Shown here in pieces: positions 1 to 7,369 of a stretch of DNA of 64,000 nt (position 1 is the stretch's first letter; each line of letters opens with the position of its first letter). This DNA comes from Ulvibacterium sp965228935 (lineage in GTDB: Bacteria; Bacteroidota; Bacteroidia; Flavobacteriales; Flavobacteriaceae): contig NZ_OZ245846.1 in assembly GCF_965228935.1 (NCBI RefSeq), positions 5,022,001 through 5,086,000 on the forward strand, read 5' to 3'. The notes beneath the pieces were generated by a model. It did no database searches and had not been told where the DNA came from. It saw only the letters and a list, made by a program, of their open reading frames with translations. The position numbers were made by a program, and so were the translations under genes.

Positions 1-129
1 AAATCAAACTAATCCATTGACTTGGAAAGCGGTTTATGCTGGATTATCGTCAAGGCGGGTTGAATTGTAAAAGGTGGGCTTTAGATATTCCAGCCCTCGT
101 AATTTAGGTGCACTGTCCCTTACGTTTGT

Positions 130-206
130 GGCCAACGGTCTTATATATCCATCCGTCGCACAAAAATCGCTGAAGGTTGTTCTACGCTGCTATACCTTGT
201 TACGGA
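130..206. repeat. Cassette-like quasi-palindromic spacer
   Basis: The left edge (1-229) holds no gene I can recognise. Within it, GGCCAACGGTCTTATATA at 130-147 and GCTATACCTTGTTACGG at 189-205 form an imperfect inverted pair. The right arm (TATACCTTGTTA, 191-202) recurs in altered form at 1929, 4093 and 5382, always just downstream of a minus-strand gene. It resembles the gene-cassette-like spacers seen between accessory genes. Assignment to a true integron attC site is not proven. Confidence 0.35.
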
Positions 207-229
207 ACTAAGCATTTAAAAGTAGGATA

Positions 230-1720
230 CTACTTCTTGGTCAATGCATTCAGTTTCTCTCGAGAAAAGTCTTGATCGGGATTCATTTCCAAGGCCTTTT
301 TATACCAATGTATGGCCATTTCCTTGTCATTTAAAGCGCGATAGGCATCACCAACACTATCCACCCAACCGGAATCATCGGGTTCCAGTTCCAGATTAAA
401 TTGAAATACGTCCAGGGCTTTTTCAGGATAGCCCCTGTCCAATAACCAATACCCCAAATCATCCAAACACCAACCCTCAAAGATGTATTTTTCCGGGAAG
501 TTTTCCTTTTCGCTAAAATAGACCTCCTTGCATTTTTCTATTCCGGCATTTAGGATATAATCCTTTAGTTTAAAGTGGATGGGGCCCTTCCAAGGCTTGG
601 TTTCGTCCAAAAGCACAGTTTCCAGGATGTGAGTGGCTGCATTTGCACTCCAAAAGAGATCCGTATTGGCCATCAATACCACCGCCGATTTCCTTTCCGG
701 GATAAACCCAAAAAATGTGCTGTACCCTACATCGCCACCACTATGTCTAAGCATCCTAAAATCCCCAACACACCCGGTAAACCAACTTAGGCAAACGCTA
801 TCTTTTTCCCAAACTGGTACTTGGCCCGATGTCAACCGTTTATAGGAATCTTGGGTATATATTTCTTTCCCATTGATGGTTCCTTGGTTTAGGTTTACTT
901 TGGCCCATAATAGCATATCTTCCACATTGGAATGCAATGTTGAACTTGGCGCATGGATTCTGTTATAGGGATATGTATTTCCTTTTGTAATTTTTAGTCC
1001 TTCTCCCAAGACATGCGGTGCCGTAGCCAATTCTACCGGGACATCGGGTTTGTAAAATGTACTGTTGGTCATACCAATGGGCTCAAATAGGTGTTTTACC
1101 ATATAGGCTTCAAAGGTCATCCCGGAAACTTTCGCAATAACATCCGCGAGGATATCAAAGGCAGCATTGCTATAATTGTATTCTGTTCCCGGAGAAAAAT
1201 CCAGTTTTTCCGATTTGAAGGTCCTAACGTACCGTTCTGCCGCCCCTTCATCATATTGGGGTTTGTCCCATTCATAGTCCTCAACGTCAGGAATGCCCGA
1301 GGTATGATTTAGCATTTGACCGATGGTGATTTCCGTATAACGTTGATCATTCATTTTGAAATAGGGCAGATAATCGGTCAATTTTTTATCCAGCTCAATT
1401 TTGTCTTGCTCCACGAGTTGCATGATGGCGGTCGCCACAAACGGTTTGGAAACCGAAGCCATATGAAAAAGTGATTTCGTGGTCAGTGTATCGCCTTTGT
1501 CCAATGACTGGACCCCTGACCCATGGGCATATATAATCTCCCCCTCTTTTATGATGCCTACGGCCAAGCCCGGTACATCAAAGGATTGCTTTTGGGTTTG
1601 AATGAGCTCGTCAAGCCTAGCGCTTAAAGGGCTGACCTTAGCATTAGATTTGCTTTCAGGAATTTTTTCTGTGCAGCCGAAAAAAAACAAAGGAATACAA
1701 AGGAGAAAAAAGGGTTTCAT
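230..1720 (-). CDS. Serine hydrolase (beta-lactamase fold) with C-terminal TPR
   Basis: A 496-aa predicted lipoprotein: residues 1-16 are a hydrophobic signal ending in the lipobox-like FFFGC. The beta-lactamase/D-Ala-D-Ala carboxypeptidase (class C, PF00144) domain shows SVSK as the SxxK nucleophile motif (around residue 90), YSN as the YxN motif (YNYSNAAFD) and a late HSGG (LRHSGGDVGYST). Residues after about 430 form two TPR-like helices (PEKALDVF..., EMAIHWYKKALEMNP). It is probably a periplasmic peptidase or esterase; the substrate cannot be told. It is alone in its transcription unit, with cassette-like repeats on its downstream side. The related serine hydrolase at 4102-5139 differs in length and lacks the TPR tail. 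Confidence 0.85.
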   Translation of the reverse strand: MKPFFLLCIPLFFFGCTEKIPESKSNAKVSPLSARLDELIQTQKQSFDVPGLAVGIIKEGEIIYAHGSGVQSLDKGDTLTTKSLFHMASVSKPFVATAIMQLVEQDKIELDKKLTDYLPYFKMNDQRYTEITIGQMLNHTSGIPDVEDYEWDKPQYDEGAAERYVRTFKSEKLDFSPGTEYNYSNAAFDILADVIAKVSGMTFEAYMVKHLFEPIGMTNSTFYKPDVPVELATAPHVLGEGLKITKGNTYPYNRIHAPSSTLHSNVEDMLLWAKVNLNQGTINGKEIYTQDSYKRLTSGQVPVWEKDSVCLSWFTGCVGDFRMLRHSGGDVGYSTFFGFIPERKSAVVLMANTDLFWSANAATHILETVLLDETKPWKGPIHFKLKDYILNAGIEKCKEVYFSEKENFPEKYIFEGWCLDDLGYWLLDRGYPEKALDVFQFNLELEPDDSGWVDSVGDAYRALNDKEMAIHWYKKALEMNPDQDFSREKLNALTKK

Positions 1721-1928
1721 GGTGGGTTATTTTCAATATTCTATTGAAAGACAACCAACCCTTGTTTTTGTTACAGTGGTACCAATGTATAATGGTCCCT
1801 TGTATGGCTTCGTTGTTGAAAACTTTCAAAGGACTTTTTGGCAGTAACTCTAAATTAGAGAATCAGGTTGGAATTTCCGAGCTCGTGCTCAGCTAAGTAG
1901 AAGCATGAAAACTCTGACCGCAATGCGC

Positions 1929-1942
1929 TATACATAATGTTC
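1929..1942. repeat. Cassette-like motif TATACATAATGTTC
   Basis: A short element just downstream of the minus-strand gene ending at 1955. It is a variant of the TATAC-N4/5-TGTTA motif found at 191, 4093 and 5382. The surrounding 1721-1954 gap contains no other recognisable gene. Confidence 0.3.
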
Positions 1943-1954
1943 TCAAATGTATTT

Positions 1955-2851
1955 TTATTTGTTATTTACAAAATTGTCAAGTCCAACTTGAGGTCCAAAA
2001 TCTTTAATAGGTTTCCAGATTGGAAATAAATTGAATTCCCTTTTTATTAAATCTGCATTTTTTGGTTTTAAAATCAAACAATCAACTTTTTCATTGTCTA
2101 AATGCTCAAACTTGTCTGAAAATTTTGAAATAATATCCTGATATTTCACTATTCCGATTTCTTCTATTTTCTTGAATAGTTTTCTATAACTTTTGACGAG
2201 AACAACAAAATCTACTTTTGGTAAAACAAAGGGAATACTTTGAGTCCAAATCATATATGAAAAAACTTCCTTGGTCTCTTGGTTCATAATCATGTAGAGA
2301 TTCGGTATGTAAACGTCCGCTTCAATTTCATTTTCCAGTGTCTCAATCATGCTCGTATATTCCCAAATTTTATCCGATTTATCTTTCGGGTAATATTTGA
2401 GTTCCAATTCTGTGAATTGTTGTTTCGAAACTTGAGCGTTATGGTCGGTCCAATGCTCTATAAGTTCAGATGAGAACCATTTTAATGGAAGTTCCCTTGT
2501 TTTATTAAATTCTTGTGGATTGAAAACATATAGATCCAACTTTTCACAAATTGAACTAATAATTGGAAATATTTCCCGGCCAAAATAGTCTGGTCGCAAA
2601 AAGTTGATAGATGCACTTATATCTGTATTTTCAAATCCCTCGAAATTGTCGAAAAGTTCAATATCTTCTTTTTCAGTATTTGGTTCATTAATATCTATCA
2701 AGAAATAAACTCCGGTGTGTTCATTTTCGTAATGTATTTGAGTGTCTACCTCACTAATATCAATTGGAATCATTTCCTTGAATTTCGATTGAATTTGCTC
2801 TTTTGAAATTGGATTATCTTTTTTCCTATAAAAGTAAAGGTCGTAACTCAT
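1955..2851 (-). CDS. Hypothetical protein, 298 aa, A+T-rich
   Basis: I do not recognise this family. The protein opens MSYDLYFYRKKDNPI and is rich in acidic and aromatic residues. It has no signal peptide, no transmembrane segment and no obvious catalytic motif, so it is probably cytoplasmic. The gene is visibly richer in A+T than the housekeeping genes further right. It stands alone between a cassette-like motif (1929) and a hairpin (2876), which suggests lateral acquisition. An immunity-type or SMI1-like role would be a guess and is not claimed. Confidence 0.65.
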   Translation of the reverse strand: MSYDLYFYRKKDNPISKEQIQSKFKEMIPIDISEVDTQIHYENEHTGVYFLIDINEPNTEKEDIELFDNFEGFENTDISASINFLRPDYFGREIFPIISSICEKLDLYVFNPQEFNKTRELPLKWFSSELIEHWTDHNAQVSKQQFTELELKYYPKDKSDKIWEYTSMIETLENEIEADVYIPNLYMIMNQETKEVFSYMIWTQSIPFVLPKVDFVVLVKSYRKLFKKIEEIGIVKYQDIISKFSDKFEHLDNEKVDCLILKPKNADLIKREFNLFPIWKPIKDFGPQVGLDNFVNNK

Positions 2852-2875
2852 TTAAATATATTTGCTTATGGTCTA

Positions 2876-2926
2876 GGCCATGATTTCGTCCCTCCCGAGT
2901 ACTCGAGATCGGGATGAACTATGGCC
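2876..2926. repeat. Imperfect inverted repeat / hairpin
   Basis: The outer arms begin GGCCATGATTTCGTCCC and end GGGATGAACTATGGCC. An inner TCCCGA (2893-2898) pairs with TCGGGA (2909-2914). It fills the gap between two minus-strand accessory genes. There is no U-tract, so it looks like a dispersed repeat rather than a terminator. Confidence 0.45.
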
Positions 2927-2954
2927 ATCTTAAGTTTGGTTCTAGCATTTTATC

Positions 2955-3326
2955 TTATTCTTTTTTCATTTTTGACAAAAACCCGTAAAATTTGGTTGTA
3001 TCAAAAAAAACTTCAATTGATGTTATTTTGTTATCATCTAACTTGATTACTTCTGAAAAGGTAATGTTTAAGCAATATCCACTTGGTAATGCCATATCAT
3101 AATCTACCAACGCAGAAGCCTGCTCTCCTTCTGTGATTATCCATTTAACCGAAGCCTTTTGTACCAATTGCCTAAATTGGATATCCAATTCAATAAATTT
3201 GTATTTATCACTTACTTTGTCCATGGGACTAGTGAATTTTAACTCACTTGACAGTAATGATTTCCAATCTTTATCCGTTCCGAATGTTTCAAATAATTCG
3301 AGTACTTTTTCCTTTGTCGTATTCAT
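2955..3326 (-). CDS. NTF2-like / SnoaL-like small protein
   Basis: A 123-aa protein with the pattern of the nuclear-transport-factor-2-like superfamily: an N-terminal helix (TKEKVLELFETFGTDKDWKSLLSSELKFTSP), then strands containing IKLDDNKITSIEVFFD, the characteristic closing strand of SnoaL-type domains. It is probably a cytoplasmic binding protein or small enzyme of unknown substrate. Its start codon lies inside the end of the VOC gene (38-bp overlap), so the two are translationally linked and may act together. No catalytic residue can be assigned. Confidence 0.6.
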   Translation of the reverse strand: MNTTKEKVLELFETFGTDKDWKSLLSSELKFTSPMDKVSDKYKFIELDIQFRQLVQKASVKWIITEGEQASALVDYDMALPSGYCLNITFSEVIKLDDNKITSIEVFFDTTKFYGFLSKMKKE

Positions 3327-3996
3327 CGTTAGCTATCGCCTTTATTTCTCCATTACTAAATTCTAGGTCGTAATCCCTTTCGTTTTCCTTAAATTTAATT
3401 GCAAAAGCTGAGGAATGGGCTTTATCCCCTGTTGGAAACCAATCCTTAAGCTGTTTATTGATACAAATGAACAGTCCGTTCTCATCTCCGATTGCACAGA
3501 ACCTTTCAAACCCACCATCATACTTTTGAAGATTTGCCATTGCGTTTAATCTATTAAAAATGGTTTCTATATCACTTACAGGTATTCCGATTTCTGAAAT
3601 CTCAAGCAGCGAATTCACATCAAATTCCTCCTCCGTTCCATTCTGCAAGTTCTTTCGGGCTATAAATTCTACAATGTTATGATCCCTATCATAAAAGTAG
3701 ATTGCTTTTGCGTTCCAAAAGTCAAAATCCTGGATTTCGTGTATCCCGTTTTTTAAGATTTCTACTCGCTCCTTTAGCCACTTTAAAGCCCGGATTTCTT
3801 GATTACAAGGAATGTTTATGGCGAAGTGATAGGGTTTGAATTTGTCGCTCCCAACAATTTTGAGTTTTGATTTACCTATTTGAAAAACTGCTTGGTTTTC
3901 GGATATATCTATTAGGGTCAGTCCGATTATTTTTGCATAAAACTCGACTTGTTTCGAGAAGTTCCGAGCGTATATTTTTAGTTCCTTAATTTGCAT
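3289..3996 (-). CDS. VOC (glyoxalase/bleomycin-resistance fold) protein
   Basis: A 235-aa protein with two vicinal-oxygen-chelate modules. The first opens MQIKELKIYARNFSKQVEFYAKIIGL and closes AIYFYDRDHNIVEFIARK, the signature DRDxNxxEF strand whose Glu is a metal ligand in many VOC enzymes. The His in YHFAINIP is another likely ligand. The second half (SLLEISEIGIPVSDIETIFNRL) repeats the fold without clear metal residues. The substrate is unknown; it may be a dioxygenase, glyoxalase or resistance protein. It is followed by the overlapping NTF2-like gene and preceded by a cassette-like repeat, consistent with a laterally acquired pair. Confidence 0.7.
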   Translation of the reverse strand: MQIKELKIYARNFSKQVEFYAKIIGLTLIDISENQAVFQIGKSKLKIVGSDKFKPYHFAINIPCNQEIRALKWLKERVEILKNGIHEIQDFDFWNAKAIYFYDRDHNIVEFIARKNLQNGTEEEFDVNSLLEISEIGIPVSDIETIFNRLNAMANLQKYDGGFERFCAIGDENGLFICINKQLKDWFPTGDKAHSSAFAIKFKENERDYDLEFSNGEIKAIANDEYDKGKSTRII

Positions 3997-4006
3997 TATT
4001 CAGGTT

Positions 4007-4111
4007 ATAGCGGTCGGTATAAATGGCGTTTTCCTACCCATCCGGCCCGCCTCCCAGAGTCGTACGGAGGGCAGGCAAGCGGGAATACCTTTTATACCCT
4101 GTTATGAGCCT
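4007..4111. repeat. Cassette-like spacer with internal hairpin
   Basis: GGTTATAGCGGTCGGTATAAA (4009-4029 region) and the inverted TTATACCCTGTTATGAGCC (4093-4111) bracket a strong internal hairpin, GCCCGCCTCC / GGAGGGCAGGC at 4045-4075. The right end (TATACCCTGTTA) contains the complement of the stop codon of the following serine hydrolase gene, so gene and repeat abut exactly, as cassettes do. Confidence 0.4.
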
Positions 4112-5139
4112 TTTTGCCTTTTTAGAATTTTAACTATTCTGTTATTTATGATTTCGGACAAGTTCCAATTGTACAGTTTGGGATCGGTTGTACTGTAGAA
4201 CTCGATAACAACAGCATCAAGGTCTTTGTGATATTTTGCGAAACTCTGGTAACCGGGAACCCAACCGCCGTGTTCATACTCATAAATGGAAGCATATATT
4301 TCCTGTTCTCCCGGTTTAAACAATGAGCCATCGTTCAATGCCCTCAGAAAAGTACCCACGTCTTCCGCTGTGGCGTGCATACCATGATCGCTTGTCTTTA
4401 AGTCATGGGGATATCCTACATGATAGCCACTCATCACATGGTCTACATTTACTTCGCTCAGGGAACTAAAGGTGTTGTTGAGATGTAATGGAGTTAAAAT
4501 TTCTTCCCGTATGAATTGAAAGTTGCCATAACCTAGAACATCATCCATAATCTTATTGATCAAAAGATAATTTGTATTACAATATTCATAGTCTTCACCG
4601 GGTTCAAAGTTGGCCGGCTTGTCCAGGATCAATGCAAGACCTTCTTCATAGGTCTCTGTTGGAGCTGCCCAAAAATTCGGTGCATCCGTAAAATTGGGAA
4701 TGCCACTTCTATGCTGTATCATCAACCTCAAGGTAATTTTATCAGCGTTTTCAATTCTTCCCACAAGTTCCGGTAAATAATCCGCGATGGTCTTGTCCAA
4801 AGAAAGCCGCCCATCACTTACCAATTTGGTAACGGCCACAGCATCGTATAGCTTGCTAATACTGGCAATCTTAAACAATGCGTTTGGATTGGCGGGTATC
4901 TCGGATTCTCGATTATGCCAACCGGAAGCAAAATACTGCGATGGTTTACCAGCTTGGTCTACATAAACGATCATTCCATCAAATCCATGACCAATAGCTT
5001 CATCCAACTGTTCTTGGACTGTATCCGGTAGCGGAAGCATCCATGCCTTGACCAAAAGCCATGGCACAAAGAATAAGGAAATTGCCGTGCCCAGCAATAA
5101 CACTATTCTAAATATTTGTTTTGTTTTTTTCTTGGTCAT
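4102..5139 (-). CDS. Serine hydrolase (beta-lactamase fold), membrane-anchored
   Basis: A 345-aa class-C beta-lactamase-like protein. An N-terminal anchor (IFRIVLLLGTAISLFFVPWLLVKAW) follows a lysine-rich start (MTKKKTKQ), so the domain is probably periplasmic. Motifs: SISK (SxxK) near residue 93, YCN (YEYCNTNYLLI) as the YxN equivalent, and HGG (YEHGGWVPGYQS) in place of KTG. It is a D-Ala-D-Ala carboxypeptidase/esterase-type hydrolase of unknown substrate. Its stop codon falls within the cassette-like repeat to its left. It is not a close duplicate of the 230-1720 protein. Confidence 0.8.
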   Translation of the reverse strand: MTKKKTKQIFRIVLLLGTAISLFFVPWLLVKAWMLPLPDTVQEQLDEAIGHGFDGMIVYVDQAGKPSQYFASGWHNRESEIPANPNALFKIASISKLYDAVAVTKLVSDGRLSLDKTIADYLPELVGRIENADKITLRLMIQHRSGIPNFTDAPNFWAAPTETYEEGLALILDKPANFEPGEDYEYCNTNYLLINKIMDDVLGYGNFQFIREEILTPLHLNNTFSSLSEVNVDHVMSGYHVGYPHDLKTSDHGMHATAEDVGTFLRALNDGSLFKPGEQEIYASIYEYEHGGWVPGYQSFAKYHKDLDAVVIEFYSTTDPKLYNWNLSEIINNRIVKILKRQKGS

Positions 5140-5159
5140 AACTCTGGACTCTAAATTTC

Positions 5160-5380
5160 CTAATTGCCAATAACGTCCATGTAGAAAGCGTGTGCTCTCA
5201 TTTTGTGGATAGCATTAAAGTAGTGAAGTCTACCGATGCTCACAAACTTTCGGATACCGACATCCCTCGCAAATCTAAAATTCCCGGGGAGCGTAGGTCT
5301 CCAAACCGCACAAATATTTCTCGGCGGCAGACTCATGGACGATACTGATGCAAACTGTAGAATGCCCATAAGCACATTCC
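5160..5380. other. Gene-free spacer
   Basis: This 220-bp stretch between two minus-strand genes holds only a 71-codon minus frame (5160-5375) with no recognisable family, no supported start and a composition unlike the neighbouring genes. I see no promoter or RNA gene in it. It may be the remnant of another cassette. Confidence 0.3.
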
Positions 5381-5407
5381 TTATACATAGTATTAGCTGT
5401 TGTTATT
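5381..5407. repeat. Left inverted repeat flanking the FGE-like gene
   Basis: Read on the minus strand this contains AATAACAACAGCTAA followed by TATGTATAAGG. It matches the element at 6112-6138 (AATAACAGCTAACAATGGTATA) in inverted orientation. The stop codon of the FGE-like gene (5403-5405) lies inside it. Confidence 0.45.
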
Positions 5408-6113
5408 TCTTCGTGTTTGTAGCTATTCTGAATCCTAAGTCATCAATTTTAAAGGAGAAAGGATGACTTCTTCTTCGAGTAGTTGCCATGACGCTTCTTT
5501 CTTGGTCACACCAACCGCCCCCCCGAAAAACACGGTATGTTCCGTAAACTGTTTCGTCATAAATGTCTGAGCACCATTCCCAAACATTCCCAAGCATGTC
5601 GTAAAGCCCCCATTTATTAGGTTTCTTTTGTCCTACCTCCTGAGTTTGATTGTTAGAGTTATGTTTGAACCACGCAACTTCATCCAGTTCCCCATATCTG
5701 ATATTTCGGGTTCCTGCTTGGCAAGCATGTTGCCATTCTGCTTCTGTTGGTAGTCTAAATCCATTTGATGATAAATTCATTGTTACTTTCTCTGAATCTA
5801 GGTCGATTTTATAGCATTTATCCTGACCTATTAATTCAGAAAGAATATTGCAGAAGTTCACTGTCTCTATCCAGGAAACCGTTTCAACTGGTAACCTATC
5901 ACCTTTAAAAGTGGAGGGGTTTTCGTTGGTTACTGCTTGATATATTTCCTGAGTTATTGGGAATTTGGAGAGTTCAAATGAATCCACATCAACTGACCAA
6001 GCGTCTTTTTTTCTGTCATCTCTCATGCTGACTAATCCATTTGGAATGGTAACGAATAAGTCACCTATGACTGATATGTCCAATTTCGATAGTTTAATTT
6101 CTGTGGTACTCAA
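5403..6113 (-). CDS. Formylglycine-generating-enzyme-like (SUMF1/FGE-sulfatase) protein
   Basis: A 236-aa FGE-sulfatase domain (PF03781). The diagnostic blocks are all present: FRLPTEAEWQHACQAG, YDMLGNVWEWCSD, VFRGGGWCDQ and DLGFRIA. The cysteines in EWCSD and GGWCD are single; the paired active-site Cys arrangement of true FGE cannot be confirmed by eye, and many bacterial members are lipoprotein or sulfoxide-synthase-like relatives. There is no signal peptide. No in-frame ATG exists near the N-terminus: a stop lies three codons upstream of TTG at 6113, so TTG is the best start. Both gene ends run into matching inverted repeats. The gene is A+T-rich and probably acquired. Confidence 0.75.
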   Translation of the reverse strand: MSTTEIKLSKLDISVIGDLFVTIPNGLVSMRDDRKKDAWSVDVDSFELSKFPITQEIYQAVTNENPSTFKGDRLPVETVSWIETVNFCNILSELIGQDKCYKIDLDSEKVTMNLSSNGFRLPTEAEWQHACQAGTRNIRYGELDEVAWFKHNSNNQTQEVGQKKPNKWGLYDMLGNVWEWCSDIYDETVYGTYRVFRGGGWCDQERSVMATTRRRSHPFSFKIDDLGFRIATNTKK

Positions 6114-6138
6114 TAACAGCTAACAATGGTATATGATC
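6112..6138. repeat. Right inverted repeat flanking the FGE-like gene
   Basis: AATAACAGCTAACAATGGTATA is the inverted partner of 5381-5407. The TTG start of the FGE-like gene overlaps its left end. The rest of the gap (6139-6275) holds no gene. Confidence 0.45.
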
Positions 6139-6275
6139 ATTGATTATACATCCATTATGGGAATACCTCAATGCCATCCCGTATTCCCTATTATCTGCGC
6201 CACACAAAGTTACAGGTTTGTCCTATACAAAAGGGCTTTCCCTCCTTTTTCTGCCTCTGAGGTGTTCGGAAACAC

Positions 6276-6303
6276 AAAAAACGGTTTGAGTTCCCCCAAA
6301 CCG
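6276..6303 (-). terminator. Intrinsic terminator of the flavodoxin-fold reductase unit
   Basis: On the minus strand CGGTTTG pairs with CAAACCG, followed by TTTTTT (6276-6281). It lies 28 bp downstream of the stop codon at 6331. Confidence 0.75.
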
Positions 6304-6330
6304 CTATAAAGATTACAGTAGCTATCCGAA

Positions 6331-6855
6331 TCAATTGCTATTTGCGAATGTATTCAAATAGCGTTTTGTATTTTCTTCCAGTAATCTAGCTTCATAGTTG
6401 AACATTGCTCCATAAAACACATGGAGGTGCGTTACCTCACAACCACAATATTCAAAGGTCAAATGGAGGTCGTTTAAAAGACCTTTTACCGAAATGCCCG
6501 TTGGTGCATTATAGGACTCCTCCGGGCCGCCGGTAGAGACCGCAAAGCCTATTTTTTTCCCTTTAAGTCGGTCTCCCTCGGGACCAAAGGCCCAACCGTA
6601 AGCAAATACCTCATCTATATATTTTTTCAAGGCAAAGGGGGTACTATACCAATGGATGGGAAATTGAAAAATAATTTCGTCAAATGCCTCCAATACTTCT
6701 TGTTCTCTTGCTATATCGAATTTTAGGTCTGGATAGACTTCGTATAAGGCATGCACTACAAATGCCTTGGCATTCTTTTCCAACATTGTTTTCCAGGCTT
6801 TGTTCACTATGGATGCGTCAATATTGGGATGGGCAAGTATTACTAACTTCTTCAT
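6331..6855 (-). CDS. NAD(P)H-dependent oxidoreductase, flavodoxin-2 fold
   Basis: A 174-aa protein of the NQO1/KefF/MdaB family (PF02525). It opens KKLVILAHPNIDASIVNKAW (FMN phosphate loop) and contains FQFPIHWYSTPFALKKYIDEVFAYGWAFG, the flavin/quinone-site block of this family, and VSTGGPEESY. It probably reduces quinones or electrophiles in the cytoplasm using NAD(P)H. It lies 4 bp downstream of the small membrane protein gene and shares its terminator, so the two form an operon. The AraC-type regulator on the same strand to the right (7370-9139) is a plausible controller. Confidence 0.85.
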   Translation of the reverse strand: MKKLVILAHPNIDASIVNKAWKTMLEKNAKAFVVHALYEVYPDLKFDIAREQEVLEAFDEIIFQFPIHWYSTPFALKKYIDEVFAYGWAFGPEGDRLKGKKIGFAVSTGGPEESYNAPTGISVKGLLNDLHLTFEYCGCEVTHLHVFYGAMFNYEARLLEENTKRYLNTFANSN

Positions 6856-6859
6856 AGCT

Positions 6860-7264
6860 TCATTTTTTGGCCACTGCGGAATTTTTTTTGCTTTTTACGT
6901 AAATGGTCACGGCAGTTACATAAAGCAATGCGATACCCCAAAAACCGGGATCGGTAAAAAAACCGATGTGGTCGCCCCCCTGGGGGATTACAAAAAATGG
7001 CACCGTAATCAGTGCATCCAAGAGCATGGTCGTCAAAAACATACCGATTCCCAATACGATTCCACTTGTGTCTTGATCTCTTTTCAAATAATAGGTTGCC
7101 CCGACAATAGCAGCCGGAATTATGGCAAATGCCAATACCACATTGGCCTGATGTTCCGGGTTCGACATCACTGGAATAAAGAATGAGGTTAAAAATGCCG
7201 CTACTCCAATGGCGTAAGCGATGCATCCAGCCACTAGGACGTTTTTGAAGTGTATTCTTTTCAT
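6860..7264 (-). CDS. Small membrane protein, possibly DUF5367-like
   Basis: About 134 aa when started at the ATG of MKRIHFKNVLVAG (7264); a frame-open extension to 7294 adds ten residues before this Met and looks non-coding. Four hydrophobic helices are visible: LVAGCIAYAIGVAAFLTSFFI, ANVVLAFAIIPAAIVGATYY, GIVLGIGMFLTTMLLDALITV and FWGIALLYVTAVTIYV. It ends in a lysine-rich cytoplasmic tail. The layout resembles the DUF5367 family, but I am not certain. It is co-transcribed with the flavodoxin-fold reductase; its function is unknown. Confidence 0.65.
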   Translation of the reverse strand: MKRIHFKNVLVAGCIAYAIGVAAFLTSFFIPVMSNPEHQANVVLAFAIIPAAIVGATYYLKRDQDTSGIVLGIGMFLTTMLLDALITVPFFVIPQGGDHIGFFTDPGFWGIALLYVTAVTIYVKSKKNSAVAKK

Positions 7265-7369
7265 GATTTTGCGTTTTAAAATTATACAGGACAAAACTGC
7301 AAAACAGATGGGGTATCGGTCGTCCTTTTAATTTGCTAGGAGGTACGAATGCGCATCAGGACTTTTGGG

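Noticed and set aside
5160..5375. 71-codon minus-strand frame between the serine hydrolase and FGE-like genes
   Set aside because: No family resemblance, no convincing start context, and composition unlike coding DNA nearby; left as spacer.
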